64,000 nt of DNA from Chitinophagaceae bacterium (GCA_023957575.1 JAMLGU010000005.1:62001-126000); one strand, 5' to 3'; numbered from the stretch's first letter, positions 10,165 through 19,211 are shown. Translations and numbers: made by a program. Notes: a model not told the origin generated them from the sequence alone.

Positions 10165-10243
10165 GTGTAAATATTTTTTCGTTCTGCTTACCATAATATC
10201 TTTTTAATAAATCCTGATAATGATATTCGCTTTTATTATCAAT

Positions 10244-11836
10244 TTATTTTCCTGTCCAATAACTGTTTTGTACAATTTGAGGATTTCTATCCCTTACTTC
10301 CTGGGCTATTGGCCAGTAAATACCTCCCTTATCAAGCAAAGCATTAAATGCAGGATTGTTCCTCAATAATCTGTTTTCTCTCACCTGATCGTACCAGCGC
10401 CAGCCTTCTCCTGCCAGTTCGCGCCTTCTTTCCGCAAAAATTTCGGTAATAATAGCGTCCCTGTCAGATGAGGTTCCCAATACATTGTCGAGGCCTCTGG
10501 ATGCTCTTACACTGTTCATCAGTGAAGTGGCATCGGTATATTTACCCAAAACCGCCATCGCTTCTGCCCGTAGGAGCATAATTTCTTCCATTCTTGTAAA
10601 TATCAGCGCAGAAGTAAACTGAGCAAACATGCCTGATGAAGCGCCATCGTCCACAATTCTGATTTTTTTGAATACCGGAATTTCTGCATTATAATTTTCG
10701 AAATAGTTGGTAAGCAAAGTGCCCGGCTCCAAGGCAGTAATATCCACGCCAAAACGTTGGTCTTTACCATTTGTATTGGCAAACATGTCTGCGATTGTAG
10801 TCTTGGGTATATAAATGTCGGGCAACAGCTTGGACATGGCGAAGGTGGGAGTATTGGCAAGCGTAAGCTGCTCAAGATGACCATTGCTGGTGGCTTCTCC
10901 ATCCTGTTTAACAAATGATAAGGAGAAGATGGAATAATAACTTGAACCATCTGTTCCTTTATTAAACAGACCTGAATTGGAAGAAGATACCATTCTGTCA
11001 ACCGAAACAGTGGTCAGACGACTCTTTGAGAAGTTATTCATTATAAATTCGGTATAAACCGCTGCATTCACATAGTCCTCTTTCCATGCCGCTATATGTG
11101 CCAGCACCGCATAAGCAGCTATACGGCTAAACGGGCGACCTGCCCACTCCGACTGAGAATAATCGTAGTAGTTATTTGGAAATTTGAAATCTTCACCCGA
11201 AACAGAGTACAGATAAGGCAGATTAGGCGCTGCGGCCAGCAATTCTCTTTCGGCAAATGACAATACTGCATTTTTATCGGTACGGGCTACCTGCGGAAAA
11301 TCTTTTCCTTCGCCCGATGTAGTTACCAGCGGCACATCGCCCCAGATACGTACCATATAAAAGTATGTAAATGCCCTCATCGCCCTTGCCTGAGCCATAT
11401 CCAAACTGTGGTATGCTTTGGTATAGCGTGCATCTACCAGACAGCCTTCAGATTTTTCAATAAATACATTGCAGGCATTTATTACTGCATAAAAACGTCT
11501 CCAATTGGAAACCTTATCAATCAAATCGTAAGAAGCGCCTAAGTTTCCACTGATAACTGCCTTGAGGTCGGGTCTTGAAACAGCCGCAAAATCTCCGCCT
11601 CGAAGGTCGCCAACTACCCAATGCCTGTTGTCGGCAGCCAATGCCGCCCTGAACAAACCATAAATAGAAATTAAACCACTGCGGGCATCGTCATACGAGT
11701 CCCAACTGGCTGCTTCGGTAGATACGCGGGTGGAGTCCATGTCTAATTGCTTATTACAGGCTCCCATGCCTGACAATAATACAATCAGAACTATCAAACT
11801 TGCAACTTTATGTAAAAATTTTTTGAGAAAAAACAT
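10244..11836 (-). CDS. SusD/RagB family lipoprotein (upstream pair)
   Basis: I use the ATG at 11836; the frame extends to a TTG at 11854 but the ATG gives a good signal with lipobox cysteine 27 (LSGMGAC). The 530-residue body shows SusD features: SWDSYDDARSGLISIYGLFRAAL near the N-terminus, ARAMRAFTYFYMVRIWGDVPLV in the middle, the TPR-like MEEIMLLRAEAMAVLGKYTDATSLMNSVRASRG, and C-terminal EIFAERRRELAGEGWRWYDQVRENR. It follows its SusC partner (11859-14777) by 22 bases and is followed by a fasciclin gene. It is the ligand-capturing lid of a SusCD transporter; the ligand is unknown. Confidence 0.92.
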   Translation of the reverse strand: MFFLKKFLHKVASLIVLIVLLSGMGACNKQLDMDSTRVSTEAASWDSYDDARSGLISIYGLFRAALAADNRHWVVGDLRGGDFAAVSRPDLKAVISGNLGASYDLIDKVSNWRRFYAVINACNVFIEKSEGCLVDARYTKAYHSLDMAQARAMRAFTYFYMVRIWGDVPLVTTSGEGKDFPQVARTDKNAVLSFAERELLAAAPNLPYLYSVSGEDFKFPNNYYDYSQSEWAGRPFSRIAAYAVLAHIAAWKEDYVNAAVYTEFIMNNFSKSRLTTVSVDRMVSSSNSGLFNKGTDGSSYYSIFSLSFVKQDGEATSNGHLEQLTLANTPTFAMSKLLPDIYIPKTTIADMFANTNGKDQRFGVDITALEPGTLLTNYFENYNAEIPVFKKIRIVDDGASSGMFAQFTSALIFTRMEEIMLLRAEAMAVLGKYTDATSLMNSVRASRGLDNVLGTSSDRDAIITEIFAERRRELAGEGWRWYDQVRENRLLRNNPAFNALLDKGGIYWPIAQEVRDRNPQIVQNSYWTGK

Positions 11837-11858
11837 TGTATATATTTTTTTCAATTAT

Positions 11859-14777
11859 TTAAAAATTAAGCTTAAAACCTACTATAACCGATTTTGGCAT
11901 TGGCAATCCGTCGCCATAGTAATACCCATTGTAGTTTACCAGTTCGGGATCATCACCTTTGAATTTGGTAAGTGTAGCCAGATTGGTACCAGAAACGTAT
12001 ATAACACTGTTCTTGAGCGACTTAATCTTTACGATTTTGGCCAAATCATAAGATAGTGTGGCAGACCTCAACTTCAGGAATGACAAATCATCAAGAAACA
12101 AATCCTGATCGGCGCGGTAAGGTACCGTGCTGCTCCAGGGGTTATAAACCGGATAGGTAAATAAATCCTGCTTCTTCTCCCAGAAAGTAATCTCTTTTAC
12201 AGAATTGATGGTTTGCACCGCCTCAGAGTTGATAAAGTCCAATCTGTTGGAAGCATAGTTGTTAAGTGCATTATGTCCCAATGCAAAATATAACTGAAAG
12301 TCGAAGGTAACTGCTTTCCACTTGATAAAATTACCCATTCCTCCTGTAAACTTAGGCATGTAATTGCCTTTCAATACTTTATCGGCATTATTAATAGTGT
12401 TGTCGCCATTTACGTCAGTCCAGCGTGCATCGCCGGGAGAAACAGGAACTCCATTAATATTGAAGCCTGAAGGAATTTCGCCGGAGGCATTAAAAATGCC
12501 CGTATTCTGCAACACCCAGAAACGGTCAACCGGTTCTCCCACTTTCAATTTGGTATTACCGATGATTACTTCCTTCAATCCGTCGGGCAGGGCTTTCAAA
12601 GTATTTTTATTGTAATTGAAGTTCAGGCTCAGGTTCCAACCTAATTCTTTTGATTGGTTATCAATTATTTCTGCATTTACCAATACGTCAATACCCTTGT
12701 TATTTACCTCAAGACCTGTTTTGTAAGCGCTGGCAAACCCCCACTCGGCAGCAATCGGCACAGGGAACAACCCGTTTTTATCATCCTTATTATACAAGTC
12801 CACAGCCAGTTCTACACGATCTTGCAACAAACCAATTCGTGTTCCTAACTGAAATCTATCCACAAAAGACCAGGGAACATCATATCCTACCCAACCTGTA
12901 GTGTATGGACGGCTGATGCCGGGGATGCCTGCATAAGATCCAAGGGTAGGTTCGTTGCCCCATCCCAAATCCACACGATACTGTGGTCCGGACTGAAATC
13001 TGTCATCCGAAAATGTTTTACCCAGTCGGCTCCAGGCAGCATTAATGGTAAAGGTGGACAATGAAATATCAGGCAGTAGATGATTTTTAATATTCCAATC
13101 CAAACCTCCGCCAAAACCGGTAAACCATTTATGAGTAACCGGCATGGTAGAAGAACCGTCTCTTCTTATTAATGCATTGATTTTCAATATATTGCTCATA
13201 TCCCATTCCAGATTACCACCTAAAGAAAGCAGTGAGGTTTTCATTTTGCTTGGGAAATAATTAACTATCAGCCCTTTAGTATCAAGGCTTGCATCCACAA
13301 CTACTGATTTAATAAAGTCGTTAGGCGTGTTATATGCATAAGCATAATTGTACCGGAACATGTCTCCATTAAATGATTGAAATATTCCTGCTTTCAGACT
13401 GTTTTTACTATCCACTTTAAAAGTGTAATCCAATGCATGATTAGTTATTAGTCGTTGATTGTAGCCAAAATATGCAGATGTAAAATTATTGGTTTCAAGA
13501 AGTGTACTGGGCCAGAAAGCATCTCTGAGGCCTTCATTGTAGTCAAAACCGATACGACCGGTATAATGCAATCCGCTAATTGAAGCATTTACTGCCAGAT
13601 ACCCTTCCAATGCATTGTTTACATTATTATCAATGGTTACTGTTTTATCAAAAAGACCAAGGTATTTTGAATAAAGACGTTTATTGGGCGAAAGCGGATT
13701 GATGAGGTCAGGAATATATCTTTGCTCTGCCAGACGGTCTCTGATACTTCTGTTTCTGTTTCTGTCGAGCCTGTTGTAAGAAATCATACTGGACACCATC
13801 AGCCATTTCAATGGCGCCACATTCAGCATAAAGTTGGCTCCATATTTAGAAATGGAAGTATGATCAGCGCTGTTCGCATTTTTAGCCATGTTACCAAAAA
13901 ACCTGAAGTTTGCCCTTTCGGTACCTGCGCTCAGACCAAAATCAGCATTATATAGGGCTGCAGTTTTGTAATACTCATCCGTCCAGTTGGCTGCTCCGTA
14001 GTAATCCGCATTGGTAGAGTCCCTTAAATATTGCGGATATGCAAGCCTGTCGGCTAATGTACCATATTTATTATAAAATCTTTGTCTGAATTCATTTTCA
14101 TAAGTGGCATTGGTAGCCGTTACTCTGTGAGCAGGGACAATACCATAATATGAATTAACAGATACATCTAATTTGGAGCCTTCTTTGGTAGTAATCCATA
14201 TTGCCCCATTTGCGGCAATCGGGCCCAAAGAAGCCAACGAAATCGGGTCTTTTAAAACCTCAATAGACTTGATATTGTCTGCATTGATAATGGAGAGCAA
14301 ATTGGTGGCAGGGCCTATCCTGTTGAAATCGTACTTCTGTATATCATAAGCAAACGGGTTATCTCTTAATAAGGGAAGTCCGTTCAAATAAACGGCAGCC
14401 TGCTGGTCGTAAAGGTATTTTTTATTCAACAAAGGAGCCGAAAGGCCATGAATAAAAATATTCTGGTCAGTGCCGGGTTCGCCGGTTGGCTCCTGAACAT
14501 ACACTCCCGCAAGGTTACCCTTCAGCATTTGCTGCAATGACGCGTAAGGCAGTTTATCAACCACCTTTAATGGAACCAGATTGAAAGGTTTCCCGTTGAA
14601 ACGGGTTCCCAGCCTTATCGGGTCTATTCCAATTGTGGGCTTTATTACAATAGTATCATTTTCCGGATCAGTATCTGTACTTTCCGTTTTTTGTGCGTTG
14701 GCGAACATTGTAGTTCCCAGTAAAGCAATCAAAAAGATACAATTTCGAACTAAAGCAAAGTCTTTAACTACTCCCAT
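11859..14777 (-). CDS. SusC/RagA-like TonB-linked transporter lacking the N-terminal regulatory-like domain
   Basis: This is the first gene of the long minus-strand operon (972 residues, ATG at 14777). A signal peptide (LIALLGTTMFANAQ) is followed by about 30 acidic residues (KTESTDTDPENDTIVIKP) and then directly by a TonB plug: LVPLKVVDKLPYASLQQMLKG, GVYVQEPTGEPGTDQNIFIHG, and IKSIEVLKDPISLASLGPIAANGAIWITTKEG. The carboxypeptidase-regulatory-like domain of the second SusC (5237-8440) is absent. The C-terminal barrel is complete, ending VIVGFKLNF. The plug signature is also unusual: LASLGPIAANGAIW replaces the standard ATSLYGSRAAYGV type. It may therefore couple to TonB differently or use a different partner. 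The family is clear. Confidence 0.88.
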   Translation of the reverse strand: MGVVKDFALVRNCIFLIALLGTTMFANAQKTESTDTDPENDTIVIKPTIGIDPIRLGTRFNGKPFNLVPLKVVDKLPYASLQQMLKGNLAGVYVQEPTGEPGTDQNIFIHGLSAPLLNKKYLYDQQAAVYLNGLPLLRDNPFAYDIQKYDFNRIGPATNLLSIINADNIKSIEVLKDPISLASLGPIAANGAIWITTKEGSKLDVSVNSYYGIVPAHRVTATNATYENEFRQRFYNKYGTLADRLAYPQYLRDSTNADYYGAANWTDEYYKTAALYNADFGLSAGTERANFRFFGNMAKNANSADHTSISKYGANFMLNVAPLKWLMVSSMISYNRLDRNRNRSIRDRLAEQRYIPDLINPLSPNKRLYSKYLGLFDKTVTIDNNVNNALEGYLAVNASISGLHYTGRIGFDYNEGLRDAFWPSTLLETNNFTSAYFGYNQRLITNHALDYTFKVDSKNSLKAGIFQSFNGDMFRYNYAYAYNTPNDFIKSVVVDASLDTKGLIVNYFPSKMKTSLLSLGGNLEWDMSNILKINALIRRDGSSTMPVTHKWFTGFGGGLDWNIKNHLLPDISLSTFTINAAWSRLGKTFSDDRFQSGPQYRVDLGWGNEPTLGSYAGIPGISRPYTTGWVGYDVPWSFVDRFQLGTRIGLLQDRVELAVDLYNKDDKNGLFPVPIAAEWGFASAYKTGLEVNNKGIDVLVNAEIIDNQSKELGWNLSLNFNYNKNTLKALPDGLKEVIIGNTKLKVGEPVDRFWVLQNTGIFNASGEIPSGFNINGVPVSPGDARWTDVNGDNTINNADKVLKGNYMPKFTGGMGNFIKWKAVTFDFQLYFALGHNALNNYASNRLDFINSEAVQTINSVKEITFWEKKQDLFTYPVYNPWSSTVPYRADQDLFLDDLSFLKLRSATLSYDLAKIVKIKSLKNSVIYVSGTNLATLTKFKGDDPELVNYNGYYYGDGLPMPKSVIVGFKLNF

Positions 14778-14969
14778 TTAGCTATAAAATTTTAATTTAA
14801 CTCCGTTATTTAAGTCGTTAACCCTAACTGTACATCTGATTTCTCTCAATTCACTCTAGCAATCAATTATTAGCCAATTGCAATTCATTTTGTTAAAATC
14901 AATATAAAAACAGTTCTCTTTTGTTATTGAGATGTTAAAGATAAGGGAAAAAAAACTGATTAAAATCAT

Positions 14970-14981
14970 GCAAACGTTTGC
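14970..14981. promoter_or_regulatory. Candidate LacI-family operator (site A)
   Basis: The 12-base perfect palindrome GCAAACGTTTGC is centred on the CG-flanked AAACGTTT core typical of LacI-family operators. The 20 bases 14970-14989 are identical to 48706-48725 (site B), 34 kb away. It lies about 190 bases upstream of the SusC start at 14777 and about 240 upstream of the epimerase. No LacI-family gene lies in the window, so the regulator is unidentified. Confidence 0.5.
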
Positions 14982-15167
14982 GCATTTTTTATGTACTACA
15001 TATTTTAAGTTATTCTTAAAAAAAATATTCCTGTAATAGTTTGAATAACAACCTCTTTCATACAAAGAAAGCCTATAATATTTTGTTCAAATAAAATGTC
15101 GTTTTTTTTTCTAAATAAAAATCAGCAAATATGATTAACATCATTTTTTATAATGATGTTTTATAAG

Positions 15168-15196
15168 ATTGTACTAACAAACTAAACCTACCTTTG
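15168..15196 (+). promoter_or_regulatory. Bacteroidota-type promoter of the methylmalonyl-CoA operon
   Basis: The -7 element TACCTTTG at 15189-15196 fits TAnnTTTG exactly. A partial -33 element (ATTG, 15168-15171) precedes it by 17 bases. Transcription would start about 20 bases before the ATG at 15221. The spacer is slightly short, so the -33 match is weaker evidence than the -7. Confidence 0.55.
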
Positions 15197-15220
15197 CCTC
15201 ACACTTATAACGAATTGTAT

Positions 15221-15631
15221 ATGAACCTCTCACACATTGAGCATATCGGAATAGCTGTAAAAAGCCTTGAAAACAGTATCCCCTATTGGGAAAAGATATT
15301 TGGGCTGAAATGCTATTCGATAGAGGAAGTGGCCGAACAAAAAGTGAAAACCGCTTTTTTCAAAGTAGGCCAAACCAAAATTGAATTGCTTGAAAGTACA
15401 GACCCTGAAGGCCCCATTGGAAAGTTTATAGAAAAAAAAGGTGAAGGAATTCATCATATTGCCTTTGCAGTCAATAATCTGGAACAGGCGCTTGCCGAAA
15501 CTGAAGAAAAAGGAATCCAATTGATTGACAAAACACCTCGAAAAGGCGCCGAAGGCTTAGATATTGCGTTTCTTCATCCAAAATCAACTTTTGGCGTATT
15601 GACTGAGCTTTGCGAGGATAAAAGGCTGTAA
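15221..15631 (+). CDS. mce: Methylmalonyl-CoA epimerase
   Basis: The start is the ATG at 15221 (a TTG frame from 15194 would overlap the promoter). The 136-residue protein is a glyoxalase/VOC fold with two beta-alpha-beta modules: HIEHIGIAVKSLENSIPYW with the metal-binding His, and later GEGIHHIAFAVNNLEQAL with the second His, plus a terminal Glu in GVLTELCE. The enzyme interconverts (R)- and (S)-methylmalonyl-CoA and so links succinyl-CoA mutase chemistry to the decarboxylase encoded next. It is the first gene of an operon with mmdA and partners. Its stop codon lies inside a small repeat element of the 38.4-kb family. The enzyme name is well supported by both motif and context. Confidence 0.93.
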   Translation: MNLSHIEHIGIAVKSLENSIPYWEKIFGLKCYSIEEVAEQKVKTAFFKVGQTKIELLESTDPEGPIGKFIEKKGEGIHHIAFAVNNLEQALAETEEKGIQLIDKTPRKGAEGLDIAFLHPKSTFGVLTELCEDKRL

Positions 15632-15661
15632 GCTATAAGCTGTAGGCATTAGGCCTTAGGC
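15623..15661. repeat. Short intergenic repeat related to the 38.4-kb elements
   Basis: The stretch built on GGCTGTAAGC, GCTGTAGGCATTAGGC and CTTAGGC resembles the 42-base direct repeats at 38404-38445 and 38583-38624. It includes the mce stop codon and fills part of the 98-base gap to mmdA. This is a degenerate match, seen by eye. Confidence 0.5.
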
Positions 15662-15729
15662 AATTCATTTTCAAAGTATTAATCAATTTATAATCTAACT
15701 TAATCACGATTTAACATAAACAAACGATA

Positions 15730-17289
15730 ATGAGTACAGAAAGTAAAATCAGACAACTGATAGATAAACGGGAAGAAGCCAAAAAAGGCGGAGGCCAGAA
15801 AAGAATTGACTCTCAACACAAAAAAGGGAAACTGACTGCACGAGAAAGGTTGGATCTTTTATTGGATGATGGCAGTTTTGAGGAATTTGACATGTTTGTT
15901 CACCATCGTTGCACTGATTTCGGAATAGACAGAGAAAGACCCTACACAGATGGGGTAGTAACAGGCTATGGAACCATTGACGGCCGTTTGGTTTATGTGT
16001 ATGCTTATGATTTCACTGTTTTTGGTGGTTCGCTGGGCGAAATGGTAGCCAAAAAGGTTTGTAAAGTATTGGATCAGGCAATGAAAATGGGCGCTCCGGT
16101 TATCGGCCTCAACGATTCGGGTGGCGCTCGTATTCAGGAAGGCGTAAAAAGCCTGGCAGGTTATGCCGAAATTTTTGAACGTAACATTTTAGCATCCGGT
16201 GTGGTACCGCAGCTCACAGCCATCTTTGGTCCCTGTGCCGGTGGCGCTGTTTACAGCCCTGCCCTTACTGATTTTATTGTAATGTCCAAGACAAACAGTT
16301 ACATGTTTCTTACCGGCCCCAAAGTGGTAAAAACTGTTACCAGCGAGGATGTTACAGATGAAGAATTGGGCGGCGCTACCGTTCATGCCTCCAAATCGGG
16401 CGTGGCACATTTTGTAGCCGAAGACGAGCAGGAAGGCATCATGCTACTAAGAAAAATGCTGAGTTACATGCCTCAAAACAACCTGGAAGACCCGCCTTAC
16501 ATTCCTACTGATGATCCGATTGACAGAATGGATGATATTCTGGATACCATCATACCCGATAGTCCCAACAAACCTTATGATGTAAAAGATATAATTCACG
16601 CCATTGTTGACAACAGAGAATTCCTTGAAGTTTCCAGATTATATGCCCCTAACATCGTAACCGGCTTTGCCAGGTTCGATGGCATGTCGGTAGGTATTGT
16701 AGCCAATCAGCCTAATTATCTGGCCGGTGTGCTGGACATCAACTCATCGCGTAAAGCAGCCAGATTTGTGCGTTTTTGCGATGCCTTCAATATTCCGATT
16801 CTTACATTAGTAGATGTTCCGGGGTTCCTGCCGGGCACCGCTCAGGAATACGGCGGAATCATCGTGCATGGCGCTAAACTACTGTATGCTTATGGCGCCG
16901 CCACTGTTCCAAAAGTAACCATCGAGCTGCGCAAATCTTATGGCGGAGCATATATTGTGATGAGCTCCAAACACTTACGCGGCGATATCAGCTATGCGTG
17001 GCCTACTGCCGAAATAGCCGTGATGGGCGCCAAGGGAGCTACCGAAATTCTTTACGGCAAAAAAATGTTGGGTATTGAAGACCCTGAAGAAAGAAGAATA
17101 GCCGGCGAAAATTTTGAAAAAGAATATGAAGCTAAATTCAGCAATCCTTATGAAGCCGCTTCTCATGGATTTATTGATGACATCATTATTCCACGAACAA
17201 CTCGTTTCAGAGTGATAAAAGCATTTCAATCGCTGGCAACCAAAAAAGAAAACGTCATCGCTAAAAAACACGGCAATATTCCACTTTAA
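15730..17289 (+). CDS. mmdA: Methylmalonyl-CoA decarboxylase alpha subunit (acyl-CoA carboxyltransferase)
   Basis: The 519-residue protein has the full acyl-CoA carboxyltransferase fold of PccB/Mmd[20 protein letters not shown] near the N-terminus, [11 protein letters not shown], the oxyanion-forming [11 protein letters not shown] and [16 protein letters not shown], and in the C-terminal half [15 protein letters not shown] and [11 protein letters not shown]. Length and motifs match the family. It would move the carboxyl group of methylmalonyl-CoA to biotin. The neighbours are a biotin carrier and an OadB-type Na+ pump and no biotin carboxylase is present, which favours a decarboxylase role over propionyl-CoA carboxylase. 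A reversible propionyl-CoA carboxylase role using a distant biotin carboxylase remains possible. Confidence 0.9.
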   Translation: MSTESKIRQLIDKREEAKKGGGQKRIDSQHKKGKLTARERLDLLLDDGSFEEFDMFVHHRCTDFGIDRERPYTDGVVTGYGTIDGRLVYVYAYDFTVFGGSLGEMVAKKVCKVLDQAMKMGAPVIGLNDSGGARIQEGVKSLAGYAEIFERNILASGVVPQLTAIFGPCAGGAVYSPALTDFIVMSKTNSYMFLTGPKVVKTVTSEDVTDEELGGATVHASKSGVAHFVAEDEQEGIMLLRKMLSYMPQNNLEDPPYIPTDDPIDRMDDILDTIIPDSPNKPYDVKDIIHAIVDNREFLEVSRLYAPNIVTGFARFDGMSVGIVANQPNYLAGVLDINSSRKAARFVRFCDAFNIPILTLVDVPGFLPGTAQEYGGIIVHGAKLLYAYGAATVPKVTIELRKSYGGAYIVMSSKHLRGDISYAWPTAEIAVMGAKGATEILYGKKMLGIEDPEERRIAGENFEKEYEAKFSNPYEAASHGFIDDIIIPRTTRFRVIKAFQSLATKKENVIAKKHGNIPL

Positions 17290-17301
17290 AAAATTCTGAC
17301 T

Positions 17302-17565
17302 ATGTTATTTTTTGCTAAAAAAAAGGATAAACAGGAAGTTGAGCCACCCTTAGTTCAGGAAGCAAACCTTCAAAGCGAAGAGGATGAAATAGCTGCTGCC
17401 ATTGCAGTTGCACTCAGGTTATATTCCTACAAAACTATGGAGTACGAAGAGACTATTATCACCATTCAAAAAGTGATCAGGCCCTATTCTCCCTGGAATT
17501 CAAAGATTTACAATTTGAGACAAATGCCGCAAAGATGTATTATACATAAACCGCTAAAAAAATAA
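17302..17565 (+). CDS. OadG-like soluble fragment (gamma/epsilon-type decarboxylase subunit)
   Basis: This 87-residue gene lies 12 bases after mmdA and 10 before the biotin carrier. It has a short basic N-terminus and an acidic linker, then EDEIAAAIAVALRLYSYKTMEYEETIITIQK and RPYSPWNSKIYNLRQMP. The AAAIAVAL helix and the YSPWxSKIYxLR motif are what I know from the C-terminal half of OadG-type gamma subunits in Bacteroidota. There is no transmembrane helix, which normal OadG has at its N-terminus. A 44-residue one-helix protein at the end of this operon could supply that part. In Veillonella the small epsilon subunit likewise resembles one part of the delta subunit. It probably stabilises the complex. 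Confidence 0.7.
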   Translation: MLFFAKKKDKQEVEPPLVQEANLQSEEDEIAAAIAVALRLYSYKTMEYEETIITIQKVIRPYSPWNSKIYNLRQMPQRCIIHKPLKK

Positions 17566-17575
17566 ATCATTTAAG

Positions 17576-18013
17576 ATGAAGACATATAAACTTAAAATAA
17601 AAGGCAAAGATTACACTGTGGATGTGTTGGATGTGGAAGATTTTTCGGCTACTGTAAAAGTGAATGGGGTTTTGTACGATGTGGAAATAGACCAGCATTT
17701 AAAAACAACCAAAACACCCAAATTAGTGCGCGCCATGGTATCTCCATCCACCGATGTAGAAGTATCTACTGCAAAAACTGCCAAACCTGATGCGGTAAAG
17801 AGCCGCACCATCAAATCGCCATTGCCCGGTAAAATTCTGGATATATTTATAAAACCGGGCGATAAGATAAAAGTAGGACAAACACTGCTCATTCTTGAAG
17901 CGATGAAGATGGAAAATAATATCAATGCTGATAAGGAAGGCATGGTAAAAGCCATTAATATACAACGCAATGATGCCGTAATGGAAGGCGATGTGCTGAT
18001 TGAAATTGAATGA
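17576..18013 (+). CDS. mmdC: Biotin carrier subunit of the decarboxylase
   Basis: This 145-residue protein ends in a biotinyl domain: RTIKSPLPGKILDIFIKPGDKIKVGQ, then EAMKMEN with the biotinylated lysine at residue 111, then VMEGDVLIEIE. The N-terminal 50 residues form a small beta region (MKTYKLKIKGKDYTVDV) found before the biotinyl domain in OadA/MmdC proteins, joined by a Thr/Ala/Lys linker. The swinging biotin would carry CO2 from MmdA to the membrane beta subunit. It is 10 bases after the OadG-like fragment. The sequence after it contains an 8-bp inverted repeat at 18032-18063 before the inserted terC. Confidence 0.9.
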   Translation: MKTYKLKIKGKDYTVDVLDVEDFSATVKVNGVLYDVEIDQHLKTTKTPKLVRAMVSPSTDVEVSTAKTAKPDAVKSRTIKSPLPGKILDIFIKPGDKIKVGQTLLILEAMKMENNINADKEGMVKAINIQRNDAVMEGDVLIEIE

Positions 18014-18031
18014 GTTGTTTTTAATTATAAA

Positions 18032-18063
18032 CAATACCGTTTCCATCAATAGTAGCGGTATTG
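18032..18063. repeat. Inverted repeat between mmdC and terC
   Basis: CAATACCG (18032-18039) and CGGTATTG (18056-18063) form a perfect 8-bp stem with a 16-base loop. No T-run follows, so it is not a standard intrinsic terminator; it may be a processing or pausing hairpin that tunes expression of terC and oadB. Confidence 0.5.
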
Positions 18064-18105
18064 ATTAACCTATGAAACATCAGAAAATATTAAAATCATA
18101 TACGT

Positions 18106-19200
18106 ATGAATGCCATAATGATTTTCTGGACTGCTTTTATTGCATTGTTTTTTATCGTATTCATTATTGATATGTACGTAACCACACACCGGAGTGGTTC
18201 CCTCACGGTAAAAGCAGCGCTCAAATGGACGGGTTTATGGATTTCGATTGCATTGCTTTTTGGCGTTGCCATTTATTTTTTCTTTCCTCAAAACCCTGAC
18301 AGCGCCGTAAAAACATCCTCGGTAATGATGTTTAAATTCATTGCAGGCTATCTTACCGAATACTCTTTGTCAATTGACAATCTTTTTGTATTCATCATGA
18401 TTTTTTCATTGATGGCCGTGCATGAAAAAAATCAGCCTAAGCTACTAAAACTCGGGATTCTGTTATCAATCGTTCTACGTGTCTTGTTTATCCTATTAGG
18501 CATGGAGCTGGTAGAGCGTTTTCATTGGATTATTTATGTATTTGGAGTAATCCTTATCTGGACAGCCTACAAAATGGCTTTTACGGGCGATGATGAAAGC
18601 GTGAATCCTAATGAAAATGTTTTGTACAAAACCGCATCAAGATTGTTTCCGGTTGACCCTGATAAAGACTCACCCCGATTCCTGCATAAAATAAACGGCA
18701 AGTGGCATATTACTGCCATATTTCTGGTTTTTCTGGTTATTGGTTCTACAGATGTACTCTTTGCAGTGGATTCCATTCCGGCAATCATCGGTGTAATTAA
18801 AGAAGGAACAGCCAGGGTTCTTACTCCACAAGAAGAAGATTTCATCGCCATTACCTCCAATGTATTTGCGGTGATGGGGCTGGTATCTCTGTTTTTCGCC
18901 TTAAAAGGCATCATGGGGATGTTCCGGTTTTTGAAACATGGCGTCAGTTTCATCCTGTTCTTTATCGGATTGAAGATGTTACTCGGTTTTATCCCACAGG
19001 TAGAAACATTTTTTTCTCATCATGCCTGGGTATCTCTGGCTGTAATCATCTCCACACTGGTATTTTCTATATTACTTTCTATCGTCATTGCCGAAAAAGA
19101 AGAGATAAAAGAACTCAAAGATGAAATATCTGACCTGAAGTATGACATTGCCGATCTGGAAGATGACGGTATCAGAAATAAAAGTATTCCCAAAAAGTAA
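18106..19200 (+). CDS. TerC family integral membrane protein
   Basis: The 364-residue protein has about nine hydrophobic segments and the TerC signatures: acidic membrane residues in GYLTEYSLSIDNLFVF (about residues 82-97) and STDVLFAVDSIPAIIG (about 208-224). The C-terminus is a charged coiled tail (EEIKELKDEISDLKYDIADLEDD). TerC proteins (Alx, MeeF and relatives) act in metal ion, chiefly Mn2+, export. It stands 92 bases after the biotin carrier and 11 before the beta subunit, so it is inside the decarboxylase operon, an unusual place. It may share a membrane or cation context with the pump, or simply be inserted. The family is certain; the role here is inference. Confidence 0.9.
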   Translation: MNAIMIFWTAFIALFFIVFIIDMYVTTHRSGSLTVKAALKWTGLWISIALLFGVAIYFFFPQNPDSAVKTSSVMMFKFIAGYLTEYSLSIDNLFVFIMIFSLMAVHEKNQPKLLKLGILLSIVLRVLFILLGMELVERFHWIIYVFGVILIWTAYKMAFTGDDESVNPNENVLYKTASRLFPVDPDKDSPRFLHKINGKWHITAIFLVFLVIGSTDVLFAVDSIPAIIGVIKEGTARVLTPQEEDFIAITSNVFAVMGLVSLFFALKGIMGMFRFLKHGVSFILFFIGLKMLLGFIPQVETFFSHHAWVSLAVIISTLVFSILLSIVIAEKEEIKELKDEISDLKYDIADLEDDGIRNKSIPKK

Positions 19201-19211
19201 ATCCTTTTTTT

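Larger units (their letters stand above)
14778..15220. other. Divergent intergenic region with LacI-type palindrome
   Basis: This 443-base AT-rich spacer lies between the SusC operon (minus) and the methylmalonyl-CoA operon (plus). It holds a palindromic AAACGTTT site at 14970-14981 and a promoter for the plus-strand operon at 15168-15196, both listed separately. On the minus strand I found no TAnnTTTG match for the SusC operon. I see no gene or RNA here; short open frames in it lack coding character. Confidence 0.7.

Noticed and set aside
15632..15729. Short inverted and direct repeats after mce as a terminator
   Set aside because: No T-run and no stable stem; the downstream genes belong to the same pathway, so a stop here is unlikely.
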